A stretch of DNA of 64,000 nucleotides, taken from Marinobacter sp. (lineage in GTDB: Bacteria; Pseudomonadota; Gammaproteobacteria; Pseudomonadales; Oleiphilaceae). This document shows, one piece after another, positions 52,537 to 61,804 of the stretch. The notes below the pieces were generated by a model. It ran no database searches. It was given only the letters and a program-made list of their open reading frames with translations, and was not told where the DNA came from. The stretch lies in NCBI GenBank assembly GCA_018402255.1, contig JAGYIS010000010.1:186001-250000 (forward strand), read 5' to 3'. Positions within the stretch are counted from its first letter, which is position 1. Every line of letters begins with the position of its first letter. A program made the translations under genes and the position numbers.

Positions 52537-52815
52537 CTACTCATCATTCTCATCAAACTGCAAACCGAAGCCGTCAACGGTCTTGCGCACCACAATCATA
52601 TCCAGCACCGGCGCTGGAATGGGTAAACCCTGCACCTGAACGGTCACATTGTCGCCAAGCTCCGGCGTGAAAGGCTCGTCATTAAGCACAATAAAGACAC
52701 CGCCGTCTGAGATATCCCGGGTAGAGAACACAAACTCCCCATAGTGTTCGTGAACCACCTTTACCTTGGCACTCATGGCCGTGCGACTGTGCACTCTGCG
52801 ATCGTTGTCTGCCAT
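52537..52815 (-). CDS. PilZ domain c-di-GMP-binding protein
   Basis: About 92 residues, essentially one PilZ domain. The c-di-GMP-binding motifs R-x3-R (DRRVHSR) and D-x-S-x2-G (TRDISDGG) are both present, so it likely binds the messenger. The start at 52815 is chosen because the domain begins two residues later; upstream ATGs at 52863 and 52920 exist. It may be a partner for the GGDEF-EAL or HD-GYP proteins in the window, but nothing proves this. Confidence 0.85.
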   Translation of the reverse strand: MADNDRRVHSRTAMSAKVKVVHEHYGEFVFSTRDISDGGVFIVLNDEPFTPELGDNVTVQVQGLPIPAPVLDMIVVRKTVDGFGLQFDENDE

Positions 52816-52898
52816 ACCCCAAAAGCCCTGTTTTTGACCTGTTTTTATAGTGTTATGAAGCATAACACCATTTTTACACAAATATCCCAACAGGGTTA

Positions 52899-52935
52899 TT
52901 GACTCAAACGCGGATAGCATTGAGAATGATTGTCG
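52899..52935 (+). promoter_or_regulatory. Fur box over the promoter of the ferric transporter
   Basis: TTGACT (-35, 52899-52904) and GAGAAT (-10, 52922-52927) are 17 bases apart. TGAGAATGATTGTCG (52921-52935) matches the 7-1-7 Fur site TGATAAT-N-ATTATCA at 11 of 14 defined positions and covers the -10. Iron-bound Fur would block this promoter. Confidence 0.75.
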
Positions 52936-52994
52936 TTTTGAAATGCCTGTAAGTATAAATCTCAGGTAAGCCAGCCACGACGAAGGAAACTATT

Positions 52995-54009
52995 ATGCGA
53001 ATGAAACTCGCCGCAACTGCCGCAATCGCACTGACCGCAATGCCTATGGCCGCAACCGCAGAGGGTGAGGTCAATATTTATTCGTATCGCCAGGCCTATT
53101 TGCTGGAGCCATTGCTGAACGCCTTTACCGACGAAACCGGCATCAAGACCAATGTCGTTTTTGCCCGCCAGGGTCTGGCAGAGCGTCTGGAGCGCGAAGG
53201 CCGTAACAGCCCGGCAGACATTGTTATGACCGTTGATATTTCCCGCATCAACGAGCTGGTAGAAAAAGACCTGGTGGCCAACCTGCAAAGCGACACCATG
53301 AACAAGAACATTCCGGAAAACCTGCGCCACCCGGATGGCAAGTGGTACGCCCTGACTACCCGCGGCCGCCTGATCTTCGCCTCGAAAGAGCGCGTACAGG
53401 CAGGGTGAAATCAGCACCTATGAAGACCTGGCCGATGACAAGTGGGAAGGCCGCATCTGCACCCGCAGCGGCAAGCACCCGTACAACATCGCCCTCATCT
53501 CATCCATGATTGCCCACCACGGCGAAGAACAGACCGAAGCCTGGCTGAGCGATGTAAAAGACAACCTGGCCCGCAAACCCCAGGGCGGTGACCGCGACCA
53601 GATCAAAGCCATTGCCGAAGGCGTCTGCGACATTGCCATCGGTAACAGTTACTACTACGGCAACATGCTGATGGACGAAAACCAGCGCCCGACCGCAGAA
53701 CAGGTCAACCTGGTATTCCCTAACGCTGACGATCGTGGCACCCACGTTAACATCAGCGGTATTTCACTGACCCAGAGTGCGCCGAACAAAGACAACGCGG
53801 TTAAATTGATGGAGTTCCTGTCGTCTGCGAACGCCCAGCGTATCTACGCAGAAGCCAACAGCGAATATCCCGCAAACCCGGAAGTCAAACCCACAGGCCT
53901 GGTGGCGGAATGGGGTGAAATGACGCCTGACAGGCTGTCACTGCAGGAAATCGCCAACAACCGTAATGCCGCCGTGCGTCTGGTAGACCGTGTTGACTAC
54001 GATGGTTAA
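52995..54009 (+). pseudogene. Ferric iron ABC transporter binding protein, frameshifted as sequenced
   Basis: Periplasmic Fe3+-binding protein of the FbpA/HitA/IdiA family. A signal peptide (MRMKLAATAAIALTAMPMAATA) is followed by GEVNIYSYRQ. The C-terminal part has AIGNSYYYGNML with the paired iron-binding Tyr residues. The frame breaks at GGG 53403-53405. Removing one G joins SKERVQAG to EISTYEDLADDKW and gives 337 residues, the family length. It has a Fur-boxed promoter and a GAAGG ribosome site. A permease gene follows after a terminator. Confidence 0.92.
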
Positions 54010-54042
54010 AGCCATCGCATTGACCGTTAGCTGGCGATAATC

Positions 54043-54090
54043 CCCCAAAACGAAGGGTGCTTTCATTCATGGCACCCTTCGTTTTTGGGG
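54043..54090 (+). terminator. Hairpin between ferric binding protein and permease
   Basis: Long inverted repeat: CGAAGGGTGC (54051-54060) pairs with GCACCCTTCG (54072-54081), extended by an A/T- and C/G-paired flank, with an 11-base loop and T5 after the core. It probably lowers permease expression relative to the binding protein. Confidence 0.75.
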
Positions 54091-54188
54091 TTGTTCCACT
54101 TTTTTATCTGATCCTTGTCATTGCAGTGAGGCACGCCAGTATCTAGAATCGCAACACTTCTCATCTTCACTATCATAACGGGACATGC

Positions 54189-55877
54189 ATGACAGAGGTC
54201 GTTTCAGGTGCTAATCCGGGGCTTTCTCAACCACTGCTCGCCAGGCGCACCTCTAAACACTGGATCATCAGTGCGCTGATCACCACGGCCATAGTCGTAC
54301 TGCCTGTTTTCTCAGTTCTTTATCTCGCTTTTTTTCCCGATGAGAATATCTGGCCCCACCTGATCGACACCACCCTGCCCCGCTACCTGACGACAACCTT
54401 GAAGCTAATGATCGGCGTTGGCGCACTCACCCTGGTGATTGGCCTGGCCACCGCCTGGACCGTCACCATGTGTGAATTCCCGGGCAGAAAGTTCTTCGAG
54501 TGGGCCCTGTTATTGCCCTTTGCCGTCCCGGCGTACGTCATTGCCTATGTCTACACCAGCCTGCTCGATTACGCCGGCCCCGTACAAAAGACCCTGAGAG
54601 AGTGGTTTGGCTGGCAAAACGCCAGTGACTACTGGTTCCCCGAGATCCGCAGTCTGGAAGGTGCCATCCTGATGATCGGTCTGGTGCTGTACCCTTATGT
54701 GTACCTGTTGGGTCGTGCGGCTTTTATGGAGCAGTCTCCGTCTCTCTTTGCGGTCAGCCGAAGCCTTGGCCATTCCGCCCTGAGCACTTTCTTCCGGGTT
54801 GTCTTGCCCATTGCCCGACCTGCCATCGCCGTTGGCTTGTCGCTGGTGCTGATGGAAACCCTGAATGACTTCGGGACCGTCGATTTCTTTGCGGTACAAA
54901 CGCTGACCCTCGGCCTGTTCGATACCTGGATGAACCTGGGCAATCTGGGTGGTGCCGCCCAGATCGCCTCAACCATGCTGATTTTTGTGGTTATCCTGGT
55001 CACGCTTGAACGTTACTCTCGCCGCCGCCAGCAACAATTTGCCGCCCGCGACAACCGGGACCCGATCCATCGCTTCACCATGTCATTCCCCCGGCAGATG
55101 ATCTGCCTGGCAGTCTGCGCTGCACCCCTGCTATTCGGGTTTATCATTCCCGGGGCCACTCTTGGTTATTACGCCTGGGAGTATTTTGACGAGAGCTGGA
55201 ACTCCAGTTTTATCCGCAACACCTTCAACAGCCTGTTTCTGTCCGGCACAGCGGCGCTTACCACGCTATTGATCGGAATCACCCTGGCGTACAGCCGGCG
55301 GCTCCATAACACGCGCAGCATGCAGGTACTGATGCGTTTGTCGAGTCTTGGCTACGCCATGCCCGGCGCAGTGCTGGCCGTGGGCGTGATCATTCCCCTG
55401 GCAGGCTTTGATAACTGGCTGGACGGACTGATGCGCGATTACTTTGGCTTTAGCACCGGGCTCCTGCTCAGCGGCAGTGCTTTTGCGCTGGTGTTTGCCT
55501 ACACCGTGCGTTTTCTGGCGGTCTCCGCCGGCAGCGTCGAAAGCGCGTTGCAGAAGATCACCCCCAGCATGGACATGGCGTCACGATCACTGGGCCACAC
55601 GCCCGGCAAAACCCTCGTCAAAGTCCACCTGCCCATGCTTCGGGGAACCCTGATTACCGCCGCGCTCGTGGTGTTTGTGGATTGCATGAAGGAGCTGCCT
55701 GCAACCCTGATTCTGCGGCCCTTCAACTTTGAGACTCTGGCCACTTACGTGTATCAGTTTGCCTCGGACGAAATGCTCTACCAAAGCGCCCTGCCCTCGC
55801 TGATCATTGTGTTGGCAGGCATCGTGCCGATTATCCTGATGAGCCGGTCCATCTCGGCCTCCAGATCCATGTCATAA
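54189..55877 (+). CDS. Ferric iron ABC transporter permease, FbpB/HitB-like
   Basis: A 562-residue inner-membrane permease made of two fused binding-protein-dependent transport domains, about 12 helices in all. EAA-type loops lie near residues 175-205 (SRSLGHSALSTFFRVVLPIARPAI) and 465-490 (SRSLGHTPGKTLVKVHLPMLRG). This is the FbpB layout. It follows the ferric binding protein gene. No ATPase gene follows; a terminator and a convergent gene come next. Confidence 0.92.
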   Translation: MTEVVSGANPGLSQPLLARRTSKHWIISALITTAIVVLPVFSVLYLAFFPDENIWPHLIDTTLPRYLTTTLKLMIGVGALTLVIGLATAWTVTMCEFPGRKFFEWALLLPFAVPAYVIAYVYTSLLDYAGPVQKTLREWFGWQNASDYWFPEIRSLEGAILMIGLVLYPYVYLLGRAAFMEQSPSLFAVSRSLGHSALSTFFRVVLPIARPAIAVGLSLVLMETLNDFGTVDFFAVQTLTLGLFDTWMNLGNLGGAAQIASTMLIFVVILVTLERYSRRRQQQFAARDNRDPIHRFTMSFPRQMICLAVCAAPLLFGFIIPGATLGYYAWEYFDESWNSSFIRNTFNSLFLSGTAALTTLLIGITLAYSRRLHNTRSMQVLMRLSSLGYAMPGAVLAVGVIIPLAGFDNWLDGLMRDYFGFSTGLLLSGSAFALVFAYTVRFLAVSAGSVESALQKITPSMDMASRSLGHTPGKTLVKVHLPMLRGTLITAALVVFVDCMKELPATLILRPFNFETLATYVYQFASDEMLYQSALPSLIIVLAGIVPIILMSRSISASRSMS

Positions 55878-55917
55878 CACTCGGCCTGCAGCGCCTGGCG
55901 CTCACCAGACATAAAAA

Positions 55918-55945
55918 AAGCCCGGCAAATTGCCGGGCTTTTCCG
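55918..55945. terminator. Bidirectional terminator after the permease
   Basis: AAGCCCGGC (55918-55926) pairs with GCCGGGCTT (55932-55940), with a 5-base loop, A-rich upstream and T-rich downstream. It serves the permease and the convergent acyl-CoA ligase gene. Confidence 0.85.
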
Positions 55946-55965
55946 TTCTCGTGGTCTGTCGCAGT

Positions 55966-57633
55966 TTACTGCCAGATCACCTTTTGCTTCTGGGCATACC
56001 AGCTGTCCACTTTCGCCTCGTAGGCATCTTCTACCACATTACGCTTCAGCTTGAGCGTTGGCGTGAGGAAGCTGTTCTCAATCGACCACTCGTCGCTGAC
56101 AACGGTAATGAACGCCAGTTGCTCATGGGGATCAACGGTCTTGTTCACGTCTGTAATAAGCTGGGCAAAGCTTTCTTCAATTTCTTTGCGGAAGTTTTCG
56201 TCCGCCATTTTCGGGCGGATCTCTTCACCCAACAATACCAGCGCATGGGGTTGGGTCTGATTGGCACCAGACACACACACCATCTCGATGGCGTCATGAG
56301 ACATCAGGCGATTCTCGATAGGCGCAGGCGCAATGTACTTACCCTTGCTGGTCTTGAAAATCTCCTTGATACGACCGGTCAGCTTCAGGCGGCCCATCTC
56401 ATCAATCTCGCCCTTGTCGCCAGTTTTCAGGAAGCCGTCCTCGGTAAAGGTTTCCCTGGTTTTCTCTTCATCCTTGTAGTAACCCATCATCGTGGCGGGA
56501 CTCTTGACCAGCACTTCACCTTCTTCGCTGATCCGGGTTTCGACACCCGGCAGGGCTTCGCCCACGTAACCGGTGCGGGTACGGCCAGGCTTGTTCATGT
56601 GCGAGTAGGCAAAGTTCTCAGACATGCCGTAGCCTTCAAGCAACTCAAGGCCAAGATTGCGATACCAGTCCAGAACGTCGTTAGACAAAGGTGCAGAACC
56701 GGAGCCCGCCAGCTTCACCTTGTCCAGACCCAGGCCTTTCAAGACCTTCTTCTTGATCAGCTTGTTCAGCAACGGAATCTTCAGCATCTTCTCCAGCTTC
56801 TGCTTGGGCACTTTCTGCAACACGCCGTGCTGGAATTTAACCCACAGACGCGGAACAGAGAGGAACAAGGTCGGTTGGGCTCTCTGCAGATCCTGAACAA
56901 AAGTATCCAGAGATTCCGCAAAATAGAGGTGGAACCCTGCGTACAGAGATCCAAGCTCAACAAATGTGCGCTCGAACACGTGCGCCAGCGGCAGGTACGA
57001 CAGCATGCGCTCTCCCGGGCCTACACCCAGGGTCTGGATGCCACCGGCGGCAGAGAAGGCCATATTCTGGAAGCTTAGCATCACGCCTTTCGGGCGCCCG
57101 GTACTGCCAGAAGTGTAAACAATGGTGGCCAGCTCTTCCGGATCACGGTGTACCTGACCTTCGAGCGGCGGGTACTTGGCGACAATGTCGTCCCAGGTCT
57201 CAAAATTGTTGGGCGGGCTCAACGGGTAAGAAATACAACGCACAGACTCAGGCACACCAGACTTCATGCTGTCCCAGTCATCCAGCTTGCCCACAAACAA
57301 CACGTCGCATTCTGCGTGCTGCAGAATGTAATTGACTGTGTCGGCATTCAGGGTTGGGTACAAAGGCACAGAAACGTGGCCAGCCAACCAAATGGCCCAG
57401 TCCGTCATCACCCACTGCGCACAGTTCTTGGAAATCAGGCCAATGCGGCTTTTATCCGGCAGGTTCAGTGATTTCAGGTAAGCCGCCATGCGGCGGGCTT
57501 CGTCCACTGCCCGGCCCCAGGTGTACTCAACCACTTTGCCATTACCAATTGGCTGGGTCATATAGGGGCTGTCGGCCTTAGTCGACTCCCAGTGGTAAAG
57601 CATATCCAGGGGAAGTTTGTTTGTTGTGTCCAT
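55966..57633 (-). CDS. AMP-binding long-chain acyl-CoA ligase family protein
   Basis: A 555-residue adenylate-forming enzyme. The P-loop is IVYTSGSTGRPKGVMLSF, the A5 motif EGYGMSEN, A8 DGFLKTGDKGEIDEMGRLKLTGRIKEIFKTSKGKYIAP. It is shorter than eukaryotic-type FAA1 enzymes and most like bacterial long-chain fatty acyl-CoA ligases that feed wax-ester or membrane lipid pathways. Chain-length preference cannot be read. It stands alone on the minus strand, with 254 bases to the next divergent gene. Confidence 0.88.
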   Translation of the reverse strand: MDTTNKLPLDMLYHWESTKADSPYMTQPIGNGKVVEYTWGRAVDEARRMAAYLKSLNLPDKSRIGLISKNCAQWVMTDWAIWLAGHVSVPLYPTLNADTVNYILQHAECDVLFVGKLDDWDSMKSGVPESVRCISYPLSPPNNFETWDDIVAKYPPLEGQVHRDPEELATIVYTSGSTGRPKGVMLSFQNMAFSAAGGIQTLGVGPGERMLSYLPLAHVFERTFVELGSLYAGFHLYFAESLDTFVQDLQRAQPTLFLSVPRLWVKFQHGVLQKVPKQKLEKMLKIPLLNKLIKKKVLKGLGLDKVKLAGSGSAPLSNDVLDWYRNLGLELLEGYGMSENFAYSHMNKPGRTRTGYVGEALPGVETRISEEGEVLVKSPATMMGYYKDEEKTRETFTEDGFLKTGDKGEIDEMGRLKLTGRIKEIFKTSKGKYIAPAPIENRLMSHDAIEMVCVSGANQTQPHALVLLGEEIRPKMADENFRKEIEESFAQLITDVNKTVDPHEQLAFITVVSDEWSIENSFLTPTLKLKRNVVEDAYEAKVDSWYAQKQKVIWQ

Positions 57634-57887
57634 GGACCTTCCTAATTTGTCTTTATAGTTTGGGGGTTAGCGTATTATTAGACTTTGGTAGCCTATTTCA
57701 ACACACCCGGGCTCGTCAAAACGTGATCGAGCCAAAATTATCTGCATTCCGGACTAATGCGGAACCGCAACTTATAAAGTATCCCCCATCCCTAGCCCGA
57801 AACCCATAACCCTGTGGTAAACTTGCGCACTTTATTTTTGCCGCCCCGCACCGCGGGGACATCAGTCACTGACTCGGAGATGGGCTT
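57634..57887. other. Divergent intergenic region
   Basis: No gene is seen in these 254 bases between the acyl-CoA ligase and the ABC binding-protein gene. A CCCCGC-ACC-GCGGGG hairpin (57844-57858) lies about 30 bases before the binding-protein start and could be a leader structure. No known riboswitch was recognised. Confidence 0.4.
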
Positions 57888-58862
57888 ATGGCCAAGAAGA
57901 CCCTGCGCACCCTGATTGGCGCTTCGCTGCTGGCTGCAGCAAGCTTTGTTCAGGCTGAGGACACCCGCGTTGTTGCCATTACACAAATTGTTGAGCACCC
58001 GGCGCTTGATGCCGTTCATGAAGGCGTGAAAGACGAACTGGCTGAACGTGGCTATGTCGTCGGCGAGAACCTGCGCCTGATGCACGAAAGCGCCCAGGGC
58101 AACTCGGCGATTGCCTCACAGATCGCCCGCAAATTTGTCGGTGAAGGCCCAGACGTGATCGTTGCTATCGCCACGCCGTCGGCCCAGACCGTTGCTGCCG
58201 CTGCCAGAAACATCCCGGTGGTGTTTTCTGCTGTCACAGACCCACTGGCCGCCAAACTGGTGAAAAGCTGGGAAGCCCCCGGTGCAAACATCACCGGCGT
58301 CAGCGACATGCTGCCCATCGACCAGCACATCGACATGCTTCAGCGCATCATGCCGGATGCCAAGCGCATCGGCACCGTCTACAATCCGGGCGAAGCTAAC
58401 GCAGCCGCGCTGATCGAGCTGCTGGAAGAGCGCCTGGCCGCCCGTGACATGCAGCTGGTTAAAGGTGCAGCCACGAAGACCTCTGAAGTACTGGGTGCGG
58501 CCCGGTCACTGGTCGGCAAGGTAGATGCCATCTACCTGACCACCGACAACACCGTCATCAGCGCCGCCGAAGCAGTGATCTCCGTTGGCGAACGCTCCAA
58601 GATTCCGGTGTTTGCAGCGGATACCGCCACTGTAGAGCGTGGTGCCGTCGCGGCCCTCGGCTTCAACTATTACAACCACGGCCGCCAGACCGGCGCCATG
58701 GTTGTGCGGGTGCTTGAGGGCGCCAGCACGGCCGACATGCCGGTGGAAACCATGGAAGAGCTAGACCTGTTTGTGAACCCCGAAGCCGGCGAGCGGATGG
58801 GAATCACCTTGTCTGAAGACCTCATCCAGGACGCAAAAGAAGTCGTCAAAAGCGGCAAATAA
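57888..58862 (+). CDS. ABC transporter substrate-binding protein (PF04392-type)
   Basis: A 324-residue periplasmic protein with a signal peptide (RTLIGASLLAAASFVQA) followed by the DUF534/TrpX-like fold: AITQIVEHPALDAVHEGVKDEL, IVAIATPSAQTVAAAARNIPVVFSAVTDP and IGTVYNPGEANA. Family members bind tryptophan or other small amphipathic ligands. The ligand here is not known. It is the first gene of a complete importer with the next two. Confidence 0.88.
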   Translation: MAKKTLRTLIGASLLAAASFVQAEDTRVVAITQIVEHPALDAVHEGVKDELAERGYVVGENLRLMHESAQGNSAIASQIARKFVGEGPDVIVAIATPSAQTVAAAARNIPVVFSAVTDPLAAKLVKSWEAPGANITGVSDMLPIDQHIDMLQRIMPDAKRIGTVYNPGEANAAALIELLEERLAARDMQLVKGAATKTSEVLGAARSLVGKVDAIYLTTDNTVISAAEAVISVGERSKIPVFAADTATVERGAVAALGFNYYNHGRQTGAMVVRVLEGASTADMPVETMEELDLFVNPEAGERMGITLSEDLIQDAKEVVKSGK

Positions 58863-58875
58863 TGCCTGACCAATA

Positions 58876-58909
58876 CGGGCGGGCCCCACAAGGGCCCGCC
58901 CGTTTTCTT
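58876..58909 (+). terminator. Intra-operon terminator after the binding-protein gene
   Basis: CGGGCGGGCCC (58876-58886) pairs with GGGCCCGCCCG (58892-58902), an 11-bp GC-rich stem with a 5-base loop, then TTTTCTTT. The permease starts 20 bases later, so it probably acts as a partial terminator that lowers permease and ATPase expression. Confidence 0.8.
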
Positions 58910-58928
58910 TCACGGTGAATAATTACCC

Positions 58929-59831
58929 ATGCTTAGTGAAATCGCATTCTACGGTGCTCTTGAAACCGGCCTTATCTATGGCCTGGTCGCCTTTGGTATC
59001 TACCTGTCGTTTCGTGTACTCGATTTTCCCGACCTCACGGTAGACGGCAGCTTCCCCCTTGGCGCAGCGGTGGCAGCCGTGCTTATTCTGCAAGGCTGGA
59101 ACCCCTGGCTGGCCACTGGCTGCGCCGCGCTGGCCGGTATGGCCGCAGGTGCCGTTACCGCCATTCTGAACGTCAAGCTCAACATCCTGAACCTGCTGGC
59201 GTCGATCCTGACCATGATCGCGCTCTACTCCATTAACCTTCGCATCATGGGCGTCCCTAACATTGCCCTGCTGACCGAAGAGACGGTGCTGACTCCGTGG
59301 TATGACATGGGCATGGAGTTCCATCAGGTACCGGTGTTGCTCTTCCTTATCGTGGTTGTGGTTTCCCTGATTCTGCTTTGGCGATTCATGAAATCCGAAA
59401 CCGGACTGGCCATGCGTGCCACTGGCGCTAACGCCCGCATGGCCCGTGCCCAGGGCATTGCCACTGGCGGCATGGTCATTCTGGGCGTCGCCCTGTCCAA
59501 CGGCTTGGTCGGCCTGGCGGGAGCGTTGTTTGCCCAAAGCCAGGGCGCTGCAGACGTCACCATGGGCGTAGGCGTTATCGTGATTGGCCTGGCTTCTCTG
59601 ATCGGCGGTGAGGCGGTATTAACGCCCTCCACTGTGCTCCGGGCTCTGATTGCCTGTGTGATCGGCGCCATCATGTATCGCCTGGCCATCGCCTTTGCAC
59701 TCAATGCCGACGCACTCGGCCTGAAAGCTCAGGATCTCAACCTGATTACCGCGGTGCTGGTAACCCTGGCGATTGTCCTGCCGGGTGTGCGCACCAATCT
59801 CACCAACCGCTTCACCCGCAACAAAGCCTGA
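58929..59831 (+). CDS. ABC transporter permease, branched-chain/TrpY-like
   Basis: A 300-residue membrane protein with about 8-9 helices, PF02653-type. The motif VLDFPDLTVDGSFPLGAAVAA near the N-terminus is shared by permeases that go with DUF534 binding proteins. LSNGLVGLAGALFAQSQG is the EAA-like loop. It partners the binding protein upstream and the ATPase downstream. Confidence 0.9.
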   Translation: MLSEIAFYGALETGLIYGLVAFGIYLSFRVLDFPDLTVDGSFPLGAAVAAVLILQGWNPWLATGCAALAGMAAGAVTAILNVKLNILNLLASILTMIALYSINLRIMGVPNIALLTEETVLTPWYDMGMEFHQVPVLLFLIVVVVSLILLWRFMKSETGLAMRATGANARMARAQGIATGGMVILGVALSNGLVGLAGALFAQSQGAADVTMGVGVIVIGLASLIGGEAVLTPSTVLRALIACVIGAIMYRLAIAFALNADALGLKAQDLNLITAVLVTLAIVLPGVRTNLTNRFTRNKA

Positions 59832-59840
59832 GGAGGCAAT

Positions 59841-60650
59841 ATGATCAGCGCAACCGATCTACGGCTCACCTTTGGCAAGGGCACGCCGTTGGAAAACCCC
59901 GCGTTACGGGGCATGAGCCTGACCGTTAACCAGGGCGAATTTGTCACGGTTATCGGCAGTAACGGCGCCGGCAAGTCGACGTTTCTGAACGCTCTGGCCG
60001 GCGAAGTGCTGGTGGATAGTGGCCAGATTATCGTGGATAACCTGGACGTCACCCGCCTGCCAACCCACAAGCGCTCGGCGCGGGTAGCCCGGGTATTCCA
60101 GGATCCGCTGGCCGGCACCTGTGAAAACCTCTCCATTGAAGAAAACCTGGCATTGGCCATCAAGCGTGGCCAGCGCCGCGGCCTGACCACTGCGGTGAAA
60201 AAGCAGTATCTCGAGAAATTCCGCGACAGCTTGTCGTCGCTCAACCTGGGTTTGGAAGACCGCCTGGGCGACAAAATGGGCCTGCTTTCCGGTGGTCAGC
60301 GCCAGGCGGTCAGCTTGCTGATGGCCAGCCTCACGCCCTCCAGCATTCTCTTGCTGGACGAGCACACCGCCGCACTGGACCCGAAAACTGCCAGTTTTGT
60401 GCTGGAACTGACGACCAACATCATCGAAGAGCAAAAGCTCACCGCATTGATGGTCACTCACAGCATGAAGCAGGCGCTGGAAGTTGGTAGTCGCACCGTG
60501 ATGCTGCATCAGGGCCAGGTGGTGTTCGATATCGCCGGCAAAGACCGGGAAGGCCTGGAAGTGAAAGATCTGCTCGGGCTGTTCGAAAACAACGCGGCCT
60601 GGAAGTGGACGACGACAGCTTATTGCTTGGTTAATCCAGGGTTGCTGTAG
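59841..60650 (+). CDS. ABC transporter ATP-binding protein, C-terminus probably frameshifted
   Basis: A 269-residue ATPase. Walker A is GSNGAGKST (residues 37-45), signature LLSGGQRQAVSLLMASL, Walker B ILLLDEHTAALDPKT, H-loop MVTHSMKQALE. The last 22 residues (NNAAWKWTTTAYCLVN...) look foreign. Adding one A in the run 60586-60589 gives ...LFEKQRGLEVDDDSLLLG and a stop at 60634, a 264-residue protein with a typical family end. The start has GGAGG 6 bases upstream. It energises the permease above. Confidence 0.88.
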   Translation: MISATDLRLTFGKGTPLENPALRGMSLTVNQGEFVTVIGSNGAGKSTFLNALAGEVLVDSGQIIVDNLDVTRLPTHKRSARVARVFQDPLAGTCENLSIEENLALAIKRGQRRGLTTAVKKQYLEKFRDSLSSLNLGLEDRLGDKMGLLSGGQRQAVSLLMASLTPSSILLLDEHTAALDPKTASFVLELTTNIIEEQKLTALMVTHSMKQALEVGSRTVMLHQGQVVFDIAGKDREGLEVKDLLGLFENNAAWKWTTTAYCLVNPGLL

Positions 60651-60656
60651 TAACGA

Positions 60657-60686
60657 AAACGGGGCCAGTCAGGCCCCGTTTTTTTA
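60657..60686. terminator. Bidirectional terminator after the ABC importer
   Basis: AAACGGGGCC (60657-60666) pairs with GGCCCCGTTT (60672-60681), a 10-bp stem with a 5-base loop followed by T5. It stops the importer transcript and, from the other side, the DUF6160-like gene. Confidence 0.9.
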
Positions 60687-60704
60687 TGCACACCCAGTCA
60701 TCAA

Positions 60705-61517
60705 TCAGTGGCCATAAATCCTCATCGAGGTATTGTTGACCGCCAGATTATCGATGAACACACTGCCGATCGATTGCTGCCCTATGATCACCTCCCGAAT
60801 ACCCACATCGGCCTCAAACGTTTGCAGATCGATGGCCAGAGCATCGCCAGTGCCAGACAGCCGTGTACCTTTATAGATGTCCAGTTCTACCTCGGCAAAC
60901 AGATCCAGCGGGCTTGGCCGGCGCGGATCAAGATTGGCCCCGGTAATCTGCAAACCACGAATACCCACCGCCAGGAACGGTACGTCGAAATCCATGGTTT
61001 CAATGGCAAACGCGCCCCGGAAATTCAGATTGTCTGTCGCGGTATCGACCTCAATAGAGGCACGGCCGACAAGCCCCTCCGCAAAGAAATTATCCAGAAG
61101 TGTGGTTTGCTGGCTGCTGCCATCGCTGGCCAGCAACTCCCAGGCGCCGGTAGTAACACGGAAATCGATCGCAGCAAACTGCACCGGGAGCATGTTGATG
61201 ACCGCATCGCCATCGGAATAGATGTCGATATCAATCTTGATGTTATCCAGCAGATCACTGGCACTAGTACCGGCGATGCCATTAAAACCGAAAAAATCGG
61301 TTCTCTCCGCACCGCCAACGCTGATATCGCTGATGCTTAGCGAGCCTTCATCGGTGTACAAAAACCGACCGACATCAACACGCGTCTCCAGCTCTATCGT
61401 GACACCGGCCTGGCCGGTGATATTACCCATGGCGTGCTCATCCAGCGGCTGGAACGCCATCGCCGGCGTCGCCCCTGCTATGCACAGCGCAAAAATGCTA
61501 GGTTTCAGGCCTTTCAT
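60705..61517 (-). CDS. Secreted DUF6160-like protein
   Basis: A 270-residue protein with a signal peptide (GLKPSIFALCIAGATPAMA). A conserved segment, LDEHAMGNITGQAGVTIELE, follows directly. The rest is beta-rich with many Asp residues and repeated Ile/Val-D patterns, as in surface or outer-membrane beta structures. Related proteins have been linked to a fil pilus-like system in Acinetobacter, but there are no other fil genes here, so function is open. Confidence 0.72.
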   Translation of the reverse strand: MKGLKPSIFALCIAGATPAMAFQPLDEHAMGNITGQAGVTIELETRVDVGRFLYTDEGSLSISDISVGGAERTDFFGFNGIAGTSASDLLDNIKIDIDIYSDGDAVINMLPVQFAAIDFRVTTGAWELLASDGSSQQTTLLDNFFAEGLVGRASIEVDTATDNLNFRGAFAIETMDFDVPFLAVGIRGLQITGANLDPRRPSPLDLFAEVELDIYKGTRLSGTGDALAIDLQTFEADVGIREVIIGQQSIGSVFIDNLAVNNTSMRIYGH

Positions 61518-61804
61518 TATTCTTTTCCTTTTTTATAGTCGTTATCACTTCCTGTGGGCCACTGCAGTATAGCGACACCACCCTCCCACTCTACCGACAC
61601 GTCGCAATCGGATACGTGCAAAAGTCACAAAAACAGTCAGACCACCGCATTTCTGACCGTATAATTTTTAACCACAACATGTAGTGATTCTTTCGTGATC
61701 AGGCCAAATGCCTGAATGGCGCGGGCTGACGGCGTTGCAAGTATTTTTCCATTGATTTTCTTTGCGAACAGAGCCCAATCAATAGTTCCACTCTTCTTCA
61801 CAGA

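Noticed and set aside
55930..57078. A 382-codon plus-strand frame opposite the acyl-CoA ligase
   Set aside because: The ligase on the minus strand has all adenylation motifs; the antisense frame has none.
61555..61567. GGGCCACTG, resembling the B12-box core of a cobalamin riboswitch upstream of nrdJ
   Set aside because: It lies over 500 bases from nrdJ, lacks the other conserved riboswitch elements, and B12 repression of a B12-dependent enzyme would make little sense.
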